In this document: piece by piece, positions 52,388 to 63,844 of the stretch
How positions within the stretch are numbered: position 1 is the stretch's first letter
Layout: the number at the start of each line of letters is the position of its first letter
Assembly: GCA_030770545.1 (NCBI GenBank)
Contig: CM061098.1
Coordinates: 12,507,001 to 12,571,000, forward strand
Direction: 5' to 3'
Length of the DNA: 64,000 nucleotides
DNA from: Macropodus opercularis
Lineage: Eukaryota; Chordata; Actinopteri; Anabantiformes; Osphronemidae
Made by a program: the position numbers and the translations under genes
Notes under the pieces: generated by a model
Told to the model about the DNA's origin: nothing
What the model saw: only the letters and a program-made list of their open reading frames with translations
Database searches by the model: none

Positions 52388-54329
52388 AGTGTAGTAAACG
52401 CACATGCACTACTCCATCGCACAATAAAGCCTTGAGGAACTTGTAATTTAAACTGGCAGTGCTGGCAGAGTTCACATCTAGGCACAATTGACCAGTTACT
52501 ACAGAGCAGGATACTTTCTGAAATGGTCAGAAAATTGGAAAAGGGGCGAAAAATAAAACAGACTTCCTCCTTATTCGGCCATTGGAAACAGCCTGTCTGA
52601 CACTATCCGCTGCTCCGAAAAGCACTTTGACTGAATCACGCAGCGGCGCCTTTAGATTTCACAACGCTTAAATGAAGGCTGCAGTGTTTAAGCCTCGAAG
52701 TGCATTAGTCCCATCTTCTTGTAACCCCAAATGCTTCAAGTTAAAAGATTCATCTTGAACAGGGAAGCGCTGCAGGCTCCCTGAGAATTAGCCACAAACC
52801 TCTCTTGGCTCATTTAACCAATAGAGAGCAACACCCCCCTGAAAAACACGGCCAAAGCAGCCGGTTTGTGTCTGTGCTGGTGAGTTGAGTTTAGCTTATG
52901 CAGTCAATTTGTTGTCTATCAGTTTTGCCAGGGGAGAAGAGTAATAGTGTCATGATGGGGGATAATCAGTGAAGCGAAGCACATTAGAGAGGAAGCGTCA
53001 TTGAGCTATGTGTTACCCTTTCCTGTTACTTCCTGGGAGAACAATTACTGTGTTTGAGTAACCAATGATTGAGACAAGATGCGCTCACAGTGTGTGTAAT
53101 TGATGAGTGTTGTCTCATGCAAAACATGGTAAAATTGCTTTTAAAGATCGTGGCAGGGTTTTGTTTTTGTTTCCGAAGTTGCTCCGAGTTTGGAAAAGCA
53201 CTTTCCGGCCCCAGAGTTTTCACTGACGAAGGAAACTGAGCTGCAAAACGCGTCTTTAACAGCAAATAGCAGCGCGACGCCGACACGACGGCTGCTGTGC
53301 ATCATCCTAACGCGAATCCATCCGTCCACGGCACGGTATCTGTTAGAAGATACACAGAATAACGCGTGTTAGCCATCATTTGCTTTTAACCGTGATCAGT
53401 TTGCAATCTCATTAAAACCCAGGTCCACTGTTGTGTTTTGGTCTAAACAGTGGTAATTTTCAATTCCTTCATTTTTAGTTTGTCTCATGCATCCACTCAG
53501 TTTAAATCTTTACCCATGTTAAAGATTTACAAATGCTCCGCCTGACGTGTGTATATTTTTTACACATAAACATTCATCCGTCCACATTTACTCCCTGTCC
53601 CTTGCTCAGAAAGTCTATAAAAATGCAAATCTGCTTCATTCCAGTTTAAATACTGGCTTCATTTTACAGACCGAGAAAAGTTTCCTCCTCCACAGATGAA
53701 TTTCAAAGTAGTCTTCTAGTGTCCAGCTCTGCACACACGCTCCTCTGCACAGTGAAGGTCAAACATCCAAGTGAGGCAACAATACGCAGAACTGAGCATT
53801 TGTTTACTTGGGCTGCAAACACGTCCCTTCCCTCTCACTAAAGCTGCGTGTTCCTAACCTCTAATTGCTAAAACAGTACAGCTCATACTATAATATTACG
53901 AGAAGGACAAGCAAACACAAAGAATAAATCAGCCAACAACATCACATCAACCCCCAATGTTAGTTAACAACTAATGTTAGTTTGACGTGAATCTCACTCT
54001 CTGAATTCTACGACAGTCAGGCAACAGTTTTCTCCCTTCAGGCTGGTTTCATCAGCGTCGGAATGCAGCGCAATTATGTGTGGAGTCATTGGGAATAAAA
54101 CGCAACCTTGAGTGGATTTTCAGGCGTTATGCAACTGGAAGAAGACGTTATAGCAGAAGGTGACGGAGGACGCGGAGAGATAACATGTAAACAGAGCAGT
54201 TTCTCTAATTCCCACCCAATGCTCACTGTGAGCAACGGCGAGATCGTCAGTGTCAGTTCCAAGGTGAAGCCGAGCTCCAGGCTCTGTGTCTCCGCTCTGT
54301 ATTTACACAAGAAAAGAGATGTAAAGCTA

Positions 54330-54560
54330 CAATTTTGTGTAATCATGTGCGTAATTAGTGTGTGTAAACATGTTCCCATATATCAGACACCCACTGATGT
54401 TAATCATGCAAAATAGACTGTAATTAATGAATATGCACAGGTTGGCTTTTTCAAAGGGCAGACTTCATGCCTCCTGGTGATGTCATCAGGAGGACTCTGA
54501 GCTACTGTACAAGCTGACATATTTCAATTCTGCCAAGGCAGAGGGAATTTTAATAGCATT
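54330..54560. promoter_or_regulatory. Candidate regulatory segment with CRE-like palindrome
   Basis: The interval holds GTAATTAGTG near 54351, TTAATCATGCAAAATAG near 54400, GTAATTAATGAATATGCAC near 54420 and, at 54470-54493, CCTCCTGGTGA-TG-TCATCAGGAGG, an almost perfect palindrome centred on a TGATGTCA CRE/AP-1-like core. It is repeat-free up to the CA microsatellite. The texture is that of vertebrate conserved non-coding DNA; function is inference. Confidence 0.25.

Positions 54561-54564
<4 letters not shown>

Positions 54565-54595
<31 letters not shown>
54565..54595. repeat. (CA)n microsatellite
   Basis: About fifteen perfect CA units directly right of the candidate regulatory segment. Confidence 0.97.
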
Positions 54596-54598
<3 letters not shown>

Positions 54599-57500
54599 TT
54601 TAGATCAGGGGAATTATACAATGATACATAAAATAAACAATTCAAATACGTGAAACTCTAACAAATAATGTTTTTTTGCTGGTAAATGTTTTGTGGACCT
54701 TTTGTGAAGATTACTTCTAAAGGTTACAGTAAATCACTTTGTGTGCTTGAGCCAGATAGTCAGTGGATAGTAAATACAGAAATAAATTCATATCAAATAA
54801 ATACCACTTTATAAAATCCTGGAGTTGGCTTTTACTCTTCTAACGTTTTAACATGGCATTTTGAAACATTTATTTTAGTTGTCTGTGCTCTTCACTTGTA
54901 GACTCCATCTTCTGCTTATAGCAACTGGCGTGTTTATTTTTTACTGTTGTGGGATGTTTGTGTGAAGGTTCGTATTTAATAATTCTAGTGTCAGTCCATT
55001 TTAATGGAAAAAAACATTTCAAACATCTCAAACAGAAAAGCAATTGTTGTGTGGTTGAGACATTAAATTGAATATAATAGTCTTGAGGGTTGGGGCGTGC
55101 AGAGAGATAAAACAACAGCAGCTCTGCCCTCCGCGTACTTTAAGTGAACTGTGGTGATCTGTGTTGGTGGGCAACAATCTGCTGTGCGTCTCTGCATTAA
55201 ACCCAGACAGAGGATGATCTATGCACAACAGGGGTAAATGCTCATCATTTACACTGGTTTCCATTTGTGTTTTTTGCAGGATAACTTTGTAACTAAACAC
55301 TGTTAATATTAACACAAATCAGTCCTGGGGACAGCTTTAACATCTCCCCATTGTCCCTTTTACAGTAAGTAATAAAAGTGACAAAATGGCCTGGGGTGTA
55401 AATTGGCTTATTCATCATTCAATAAAAATAATAAGTGGTAATATAGAGCTACACATGTTCTTAAATATTCCCAGAACAAGAATACATTAATGCTTATTAA
55501 CTGGTTGACTGTGACTTCCTAGAACACAGACTCATCTTACAAGTCCCTGCTGAAAATTAAGATTAAGTGCCAAGATGCACGATATGAGGCTGACGCATAT
55601 CCTTCCAACTTCTATGGAGTTCATTCATTAGTGCTAATAGGCAGCTTGGATCCTGCAGTTAACTAAACCTGGTATTTGTGTTAACAGAAGCCAAAGGAAA
55701 GAAAAAGACAAGTAACAAAATGACAGCAGTTGCATAAGAGTAGCTAAAGGGCCCAGATGTCCCATTTTTTTTTCTGCAGCCATCATCAATCAAAGACACA
55801 AAACGAAGTAAATGTGTGTTCAGTGCTTTTGTTCTCCCAACGTGTGTTAGATTAAATAACGCGAGGACAACGAATGGGACGACGTCCGCTGCAGCCCAGA
55901 CGACAGTGTGTGTACAGTAACTTTGCACCCGACTGAACAGAAGGGTTATTCTGTGTTGTGTCAGGCTGCTGTCCTATCGACGTCAGCGTCTTGCTGTGTG
56001 GCAGACACAAGCTGAGTGAACGGTGAAGTAACACTGAGCTTTCTAGGAATAAAACTGTACAAGAGCAGTGTTTGGTGCAGTCAGTTCACTGGAAGTACAA
56101 CAGTGGATTCCTGTTGAGAAAAAGATGAGCAAATCCGTGTGAAATTCATAAATCGCTATTAGGAATAGACCCAGTTTTCTCTATCACTAATGTATTATAC
56201 CCTCATTGCGTCTAAATTAATAATGTTAAACAATTTGTGTTTATGGAGAGGAGCTGTTGGGTAGTGAGCTTCTTAAACATTTTATCTACATATTTAATAG
56301 ACATTTAGGCGTTACTTGCATCATAAATCAGCTTTGCCGTCTAAGACTTTGCTACCAGCTTCAAGATGGCAGAAAATATCCGGGGAAACATTTAAATTCA
56401 TAAAGCAAGAAGAGTATCGTTGGGTGTGAAATTGATCTTAGCCTCATACACACTGTTTCATCCCGCAAAGCAACTCCATAATGTTTACCAATATATCCTT
56501 CGCTTGTCCGTTTGAACAGTCCATGAAATGACATTTGGAATATGCCCTTTACTCTGCTCTACTCATTATATGTAAGGCAAGCTGTGAGAAATGGCTTTGG
56601 ATTATGTAAAACAGAGCTGTGTGGCAGGAGTTGAGCTGAAAAGTCCACACTCTGGCATTAACCTCGCAGGAAGAGGGAGAGAAGGCACGAAGGTGTGAAT
56701 GGAAATACTTCCCGGTATGTGCGCGTTCACAGGTTAGATTGGTGACACGTTCGTACATAAAGACTGAAAAATGTATCATCTGCTATTACGCTGAGAAATT
56801 ATTAATGTAAACGGGGCCTCATAGGTCTAAGTGGCTCCATTAGAGGCAGTCGGCTTGGCAAAGCAATGAGCAGGACACGCTGCAATTACTGTAAAACTGG
56901 CCACTGGTGCGTAATGAGACACACGTTCAAACACTGGAGTCTGCACGAAACCAATCGTTTATGCATATTGCATTAAAAAAAATAACAGTTACCTTTAAAA
57001 ACCTTTGGGTCTGAGTCAGTTTTGACTCTGCAACCTTCGCCTGCTCAGTTGTCCAGCTACCGCCGTTACCTGAGCCTGATGAGGGGACGGCGCTAACGAT
57101 CTCTGCATATGGAGGTTGTTTCCCCCAGATGTCATTGCCAAAAGTACAAATACAGCCCAAGGCTGTTAGGCCTAATTAAAGCCAATAACCCGTACGGTTT
57201 GATCACAAACTTCAGTTCTAACTGTGAGGCTGCAGCCTCTGTGCTTCGGTTTTGGTTATGTTAATTTGTGCTGATGGTCTTGGCAATCTGCTGCTTCACT
57301 TTTTTTCCCCTTTTAGCCTCCACGTGAACCATATCAGGATCTACCGCATAAACCTTTAATGTGGAAATTAGTACAATACAGGAGCATGTGCACCGCAGCC
57401 AGTTCTCATATTCTGATTAATCATTAAGATGAATAATTTAACGCAAAACAATGAAACATTTACAGGATTAGGTTTTGAACTGCTTTACTGTTTGCCTGCG

Positions 57501-59000
57501 TGTTGTACATTAACTACTGTAGGTGTCTGACACGCTGCCATTGGCTTTAAGCGGATATTTTGACATGTCATCATCAGAAAAACACAGGTGTTACTAACAA
57601 CATTAACGATGGCTCCGCCAGCATGACTCATAACAGGACCCTGAGAGCGGAGCAATCAAATGGAAGCCATCATTCATTTTCATATTTACATCTGTTCACG
57701 TCCTTCTGTGAAAAAGGTGTGTTGGCGTAAATACTCCGGTCAATGTCATTATTTTATAGCATGAAATGTGAGCAAACTAAGGCGACGGCGCTTGTTTACA
57801 TGCAGGGCTTTTATGGTTTACAGTACTGTGTGCTCCTCTGTGCCTGTTAGGCAGCGCCGCACTTCAGGAGAGCAGATGTTTGAATTTACAGCCAATCGGT
57901 TTGCGCCGTTTGAGCCGTGCGGCAACATGTAGAAATGGTCATCAGCACAGACGTCCTGCTGCTAAGGAAGTGGAACTGTTGCCCATTGTCGTCGTGTGTG
58001 TGTGTGTGTGTGTGTGTGTCTCTCTCTCTCGCAGTCCTCACGTGTCGCCTTAAATAGGCCGCAAACACCATGTGATTGCATGTCAGACCTCAGAACATAA
58101 ACAACTCAGTGACTGCACATCAGATTGTTTGGGGTGTAATCCTTCTCCAGAGGTGACTGCACACACAAACACACAATGACACAACTCACGCCACCATTTC
58201 TGGTTCTCCTCAAACTAGTCAGGGACCACAGTCGGCTTATGAAGACATCAGGCTGCGTTACATGTGTCGGATAATGAATTATTTCAGACATATTGTAGGA
58301 ACTAGAGCAATTATGCTCTAAACAAGAACTTCCTATCAGTCAAAGGTCACTATATATATCCTTTACATATATATTTGAGTGACGGTTCTTAATGACGTGG
58401 CTGACATACTGCGTCTGCACTTCAGCTGCCTTAATTAATGTTGGTTTTACAGCCAGACGGGACAAATCGCTGTGCAGCTCTGAACCGTGTCGGTCTGGAT
58501 TGATAGCTTTGAAGGTGATGAATTTAAGACCATGCCTGTGTGTAAAGGCAGAGAGCCAGGCGTTAAGTTCATGTTTTTGTTGTGCGGTTCGCAGAGGTGA
58601 CTTTAATAAGCTACGGGCGAGGACTAAGTCAAAAACGACACTGACTGACAAAACATAAAATAATATAAATATGTGACTCTGGTCCAATGCACGTCACTGA
58701 ACCTTTTTTTTCTTTTAGTAAAGTTTACTTCGGGAGTTTAGTCAGGCTTCAGGAGACGGCTATGAAACCGTGGGCGTGTTGAGTGCAAGGCGCTGAAATA
58801 TTTTAGTGTTAAAGCCGGAGTGTATGCTAAGGTCAGGGGAACAGCGTGCGTCTGCATGAAGGCGCGTTTAGCTAGCGTGTGGCGCTCTTTGCCGTGTTTT
58901 AGATGTTTTCCCACCAGGCCTTCCACAAGGCATGGCTTAACGCAGGTACAGTATGATCTCCCTTCCTCTTGATCTCACCCTCCTGCCTACTGCGCGGAGC
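54596..59000. other. Non-coding stretch, no gene seen
   Basis: Unique AT-rich DNA with one compound microsatellite at 57994. A minus-strand frame of 115 codons (58340-58687) begins with a hydrophobic stretch that resembles a signal peptide, but the rest has no recognisable fold and the overlapping plus strand is open for 88 codons, so it is not called. A TA-rich patch lies at 58350-58376. Confidence 0.5.
57994..58030. repeat. Compound (GT)13(TC)n microsatellite
   Basis: Thirteen GT units pass directly into about six TC units. Confidence 0.97.
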
Positions 59001-59341
59001 TCTTTCACCTCGTATAAACTCAGCCGGTGGTCGGGCTGCGGAGCGGCAGTGTGCTGCAGGACAAGCTGCGCAGCCTTATTTGAAGTGGAGATGAGCAGAA
59101 GAACCTTCGCCGCACGGAGCCGCTTTGTATCCCTTCAATTCAGCGAGAACATTAGGGAGACTGCAGTGCTGTTTAACACGTAGTTGATTCTCTGTTGATG
59201 TTTGTTCTTCTTCTAATGCCACGCTGAGGGTTTTACACGCACCGTGGTCCCGAGTCATGTTCACTGTGCAGGGACAACACACACAAAAATACAAGTTTTG
59301 ATGTGACTGGTATCTCCATGACGTCAGCCTGGTGTGATTAT

Positions 59342-59352
59342 GGGGGGGGGGG
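59342..59352. repeat. Poly-G tract (11)
   Basis: Eleven consecutive G; isolated, slippage-prone. Confidence 0.9.
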
Positions 59353-59801
59353 CTGTTCTTTCCACATCCACACAAGAGATTTTAAAGGATCTGCATTCAA
59401 TCAGCTGGATTTTTGAAACAAATACTAATTCTCACTGTTGGTAAACACGAAAGACAGTTTGCTCTAAATGAAGTCAGCGTCAACATTCATCGCTGTCTAA
59501 CTGTGCAAAAATCATCACATTCGTTCCCACAGTTTACCCTCAGAACCAATTTTTTCAAACCTTTTTGCAAAAAAAATAAAAAAACCGCAACATAGCGAGT
59601 TGCAGTGACTATTTTTAAAATAACCTATTTCGAATTAATAACACACTGTATTTTGATTCTACTCTAAATAATATTTTATTAAACATATGCTGACCCAATA
59701 TGCCGCTAACCACATGTTGCAGAAATATACTGTATGATATTAAATTTTAATATGGAGCCAGGAGATGTTTTCATTAACTTCGTTTGCACTTTCACTGTGA
59801 T

Positions 59802-59820
59802 AAAAAAAAAAAAAAAAAAA
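59802..59820. repeat. Poly-A tract (19)
   Basis: Nineteen consecutive A. No clear retroposed sequence precedes it and no target-site duplication is apparent. Confidence 0.92.
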
Positions 59821-61852
59821 TGAACTGTGTTTGTGATTACAACTGTAGTTCTACCGTGCAGCAAATTTCATCATCAGCCAACACGTTTTTTTCCTTCAGC
59901 GTGTACCATAATATCCTACTAAATAAATGTGATCGGACCCGTTTCGATGAAACAATTACGAAAATCGACTTCAAAGTTCAACCTCCCCCGCCGGTTGTAA
60001 AGCTTATTTACAACGCTTTTTGTGTTTCCCATATATTTTTGTCTTCTTTAACCACAGTGACCTAATTTCCAAGAGAACTAATGCAAGCACAACCAGAGAG
60101 CAGAGTATTTACTAGCCTGCAACCACACAGGGGAATGTTTGAGGCCTTTTGTAAGGGGTCATGCTAAAATGTGGCTTGTACTTATACTTTAGACCTGAAC
60201 TGAATATAAAATCATTTGTGTGCCAGGTCTTTTTTTTTTAATTGCCTGGGTAACTGTAAGGCTACAGCAGGACCTAAGGCTCTATGTGTGCAGCTGAACC
60301 AGCCTGATATTTTGGCCTTACTTTTGAGTGAACTTGCTTTGCACACATGCACAGAGACTGTGTGTGTCTTCTGCGATTAAAGTGCAGACCTGTACTCTGC
60401 TGTTGCTGCTCTGCCGATGAGCAACATAACAGCTGCTTCAGTGGAAACTCAGGTTCACCACTTATGAAAATTGATTCTCAGTTGTGATAATAGTTCAGCA
60501 ATTTGCAGAAAAAAGGTTAAAGAATGGAAATGTCAGCGCTTGTATTTATATTTGTTGTGTTTTAACCTTGAATGTTCACTAAGGAGAAGAGAACAGAACC
60601 ATCTAGGTGTTTTATCACTGCCCGTGTGCCTTCCCAATCATGAAAATGCCTTTTATGTGTTAGGACGAAGAAGGATGAACACGACGCTGCAGACCGTTAA
60701 GGGGACATTGCTGTAGGGTGTTTGCACTTTGTTGAAGTGATGCTTTGTTTCCTCACAGTCTGATTGTTGCCAAGTTACCAAAGAGCATCCGCAGTTGTAG
60801 AGTTTGTCGAGCTGTGTTGCGCGGCACTCGGCTTTCAAATTTCAGTGGTGTATCTTAAGACGCTTTAAAGCTTGCACCGCACAAATCTAGACGTTATCCA
60901 GAGGTGCTGTACAGTATGTGAGGAAGCAAACGTCTGTGGGAGTCAGTCCAGACATTAAAGTGAATGCGGCACTTAATTGTCTGAGGGATTACCAGCGAGT
61001 GAGTGGGTGTGTTGAGTATGTGGCCATCATGCGACTGGCACAGCTTTAATGTGGTACAAACACATCACTGTGATCTCAGCAGCATCCGTTTGTACCACAA
61101 GTTGTGTCACGGCGTAATAATTAAATGATCACATTCACTATAAAAACAGAATCAGACTGGTTGGTTGTGTAATTACCAGCTTCCTCTGGACAAAGTCTGG
61201 GCCGGATTTTCATGTGAGAAGACAACAGCAGGGGACAGTATGAGGTTTACACTGCTTAATCCATTCATTACCTTTCAGTAGCTACTCTCTCACCGTAGCC
61301 TCACTCACAGCTGTCCAGTTTGTGGAGAATTTAATATTTGACTTGGAATTTTAGATAATAAAGATAAAGCTTCTGGATTTTTAAAGACGCTACAGCACAA
61401 TCTACTGTATAAGACGCAGTAAGAGCCTCAACATTAAATCGGTTTTCTAATCGTAAATTCGTTGGTATTATAGGCAAAGTTAAATTTCTAAAGGAACTGG
61501 GGCGAATGTTCTTACACCACAGATGTACAAATAAAGAATATGCTGTGTAATTAATAGAGCATTTAACTTGAGAAAACAACTAATTACAGTAGTTTATTCG
61601 AGCCGTTCGTTATGACATTCTGTGCCATGGCTCCCAGTAATATTGACATCAGACAGCTGCCTGGGTCTTACAACACAAACCAACTGTGCAGAGACTGTGC
61701 CACGTTATGGAGATGCCCTCCAGACATGGCCCTATTTAATTTGCACTATAGGTGCAATGCAGCATGTGGAAAGCTGCTCTACAGGATTGACTTGACTGCC
61801 TTTAGCCACGCAGGGGAAAAAAAGGAATCAGCTCTTTGAAAAGCGTCTAAGC

Positions 61853-61871
61853 AAAAAAAAAAAAAAAAAAA
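61853..61871. repeat. Poly-A tract (19)
   Basis: Nineteen consecutive A followed by GGGGAAATTG. The unique-looking 61600-61840 segment precedes it; I see no sign that this is a processed copy. Confidence 0.92.
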
Positions 61872-62225
61872 GGGGAAATTGATAAAGGATAAATAAAGGG
61901 AAATAAGCCCTTTGGTGTGTGTTACTCAGTGAGCTTCAAAGAGCTGTAACCGCACAGATGCAGCCGCAGACACGACCTGCATTAGTTACTGATGCAGAAA
62001 TGTTGATTCCTGCCCTGGTTAGTCGAGCGAATCTGTCTCTTGAAAGCGATTTTGCATTGTTCCAGTATCTTAAACTTTATCGGTGACATTACAACATTTA
62101 ATCAGAGGACATAGCTGCAGGCTGCCCCCCCCCTAAAAAAACCCCCAAAACAAACAGCCACATACTTTCAGGGGTTGTGTATTGATTACATTTGTAATAT
62201 TACAACTGCATGTTTGTTAACTTAC

Positions 62226-62454
62226 CAAAGTCCTTGGGAAGTTGTTGTTTAGTGAGGGGACGACTGTCCTCTGAAGGGTATCCAAGACTTAAGTGCCAGC
62301 GGTCCATTATATGTGCAGCACAAAACACACAGTTCATAAAAGCTTCCGTGTTCGCCTTTGTTAACACCTGAGCAGGGATCTGAAGCTCTTCCCTAATGGA
62401 AGCAGCCTTACTGTGTTGTTTTGAATAAATCTGAGTAGTTTGAATCAGCAGCAT
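62226..62454 (-). CDS. Candidate coding exon of unknown gene (weak)
   Basis: On the minus strand a frame is open from 62517 to a stop at 62200. At 62226 it meets TTTG|GTAAGTTA, close to an ideal splice donor. Two readings fit. As a first coding exon it starts at ATG 62454. As an internal exon it starts at 62430, after ACTACTCAG with a T-rich tract upstream. Encoded features include REELQIPAQVLTKANTEAF, a Cys pair in NCVFCAAH and MDRWHLSLGYPSEDSRPL. Just upstream in frame is the hydrophobic LKVLCLSVMLLI, signal-peptide-like, but no ATG precedes it, so an upstream exon would be required. I recognise no family. Frames of about 100 codons are common by chance here, so only the donor and the composition argue for it. 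Confidence 0.25.
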
Positions 62455-63517
62455 CACAGACAAACACAACACTTTGAGAACTTCTCTTCCTGAGTGAATC
62501 CATATTATTTGAAAGCGTTAACCTCAACACAAAAGCTTTTTTGCTGTTATAAGACATTTGTTAAATGGAAAACAATTAAGAAACACAACATGAAGTCATT
62601 ACAAAACAATGGTACCTGGCAGAAACTTATTATTATGAAAGTAAGAAATCATTTATATATTTTGACCATCTTGACATTGTAGCCAATTAGGCTTCAGAAG
62701 GATGTGATGTGATCTGACCCACGTGGTGTCGCCACCGCCCAGCTCAGGAACAGAGAGAAGCTTTTTCCTTTTCTTTTTTTGTGCTTCCGGACAAAACAAA
62801 AATAAAAAATCTCTTTCTGCTCTAATGCCAGACTGCTCCAAAACATTTTCTGCTAATTTAAAATAAATCACCTCATCCTTTACAGTCTGTTTAATGTAGA
62901 ATGGGCCAAGTAGCATGTGCAAATGTTTATATACAACCATCACATTATTTTGATCTAGTAAATACTGATTTATAGTGAATTAATTTTAATACCTCTAACT
63001 CTCATCATTTGGCAGTAGACAAATCATTATGCCTTTTTATAAAACTGTGGAAAACACACACATCTAGTGACGAGTTTCAGATCTCAGTACAGTACATGTT
63101 TAAAAAGGCTACCTTTCATTTCTCCAGACAGGTGCACATTATTATGCAATTGGTCTTTAATGAGCATGCCGTGTTTGTGGAGATCTGTCTGAGCTGCAGG
63201 CTCGTCTTCATTCATTTTAGATGAAGTGCCTGGCGATGATACATCAATATTCATGCGCTGGTGATTACTAGAAGCAGGCAGAGATGTTACTGCACTATTA
63301 TGTGCAAAGAAATGTCAAATGTAAACATGTACAATATGATTAATGATATTTAAATGACATACAATTAGATTAATGAGTTGAGCCAATGTTTCTGACCTCC
63401 AACAAAGGCACTTTTAATAATCACCCTGCAAGACGCTGGGCAGTGCTTTTTCATAATGAAGCTAGGACTGATTTAAATATTTCATATTAGATTTGGTGTT
63501 TCCATTAGAGACTATCA
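62455..63517. other. Non-coding stretch, possible downstream flank of a minus-strand gene
   Basis: AT-rich unique sequence with no supported gene. A 96-codon minus frame at 62653-62943 has no recognisable domain. The part at 63130-63440 is repeat-free, with GATTAATGATATTTAAATG and AGATTAATGAG words, and could be regulatory or conserved non-coding DNA. Confidence 0.45.
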
Positions 63518-63523
63518 TTTATT
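63518..63523 (-). other. Possible polyadenylation signal AATAAA
   Basis: TTTATT on the plus strand is AATAAA on the minus strand, about 180 bases past the TAG of the candidate terminal exon. The hexamer is common in AT-rich DNA, so it is supportive only if that exon is real. Confidence 0.2.
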
Positions 63524-63700
63524 TGTTATGTTAAGGGAGGCGTGAACAAATAACTATACTAATAACCCGCATTCACAGCGGTGAGGATGAATTACCTTCT
63601 TACTATTTCCTCAGTAGATTCTAAGAGCTGAGAAATCCGGACGATACACCTGAAAATGCTAATGCAAGCAAAGATTTCCACCTAGGATTTTTGCTTTGTG

Positions 63701-63844
63701 CTACTCTAGCATCGCTTCTTGGTTGATGTGTTTGGATGTCTGATTCCCAAAGTAGCTGAGGTAGCTATTGATTTGCTGAGGATAAGAAGGATAAGAGTAT
63801 ATCTGAGTGGGACCGTGGGGAGGGAATGAATACTGCTGGAGAGG
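63701..63844 (-). CDS. Candidate terminal coding exon of unknown gene (weak)
   Basis: On the minus strand 47 codons run to TAG (63703-63701). The translation is Tyr/Pro/Gln/Ser-rich at first (QQYSFPPHG, then QIYSYPSYPQQINSY), followed by SYFGNQTSKHINQEAMLE. TCTCTCCAG just before 63844 would be a suitable acceptor, with GTTAAC upstream as a possible branch site. The composition is typical of C-terminal tails of transcription or RNA-binding factors, but I recognise no specific protein. Caution: the region is pyrimidine-rich and offers at least four CAG acceptors. The Tyr-Pro part may simply be a polypyrimidine tract read through, with the exon starting at CAAATCAATAGC. The stop-to-stop length (about 51 codons) is not significant by itself. 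Confidence 0.3.
   Translation of the reverse strand, partial: PLQQYSFPPHGPTQIYSYPSYPQQINSYLSYFGNQTSKHINQEAMLE

Larger units (their letters stand above)
49185..54329. other. Non-coding stretch, no gene seen
   Basis: AT-rich unique DNA with a TA-rich patch at 49649-49676 and an imperfect hairpin at 52360-52387 (12-base arms, two mismatches, loop CCGA). A CpG-richer patch at 53200-53350 is open on several frames without a domain. Octamers are at 50342-50349 and 53633-53640. Confidence 0.5.
59001..62199. other. Non-coding stretch, no gene seen
   Basis: A CpG-richer patch at 59000-59150, then AT-rich DNA with long homopolymers (59342, 59802, 61853). The interval 61570-61830 is unique, with TTGCAC-TATAG-GTGCAA at 61741-61757, and looks like possible conserved non-coding DNA. 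No gene is supported. Confidence 0.5.

Noticed and set aside
57821..57835. TACAGTACTGTG resembles miR-101
   Set aside because: Only the first 12 bases agree and no hairpin partner is visible.
58340..58687. 115-codon minus frame with a signal-peptide-like start
   Set aside because: The remainder lacks a recognisable fold or cleavage pattern and the plus strand is also open; insufficient to call a secreted protein.
59482..59505. AACATTCATCGCTGTC resembles the 5' part of miR-181
   Set aside because: One mismatch within 16 bases, the 3' part does not match and no complementary arm is present to form a precursor.
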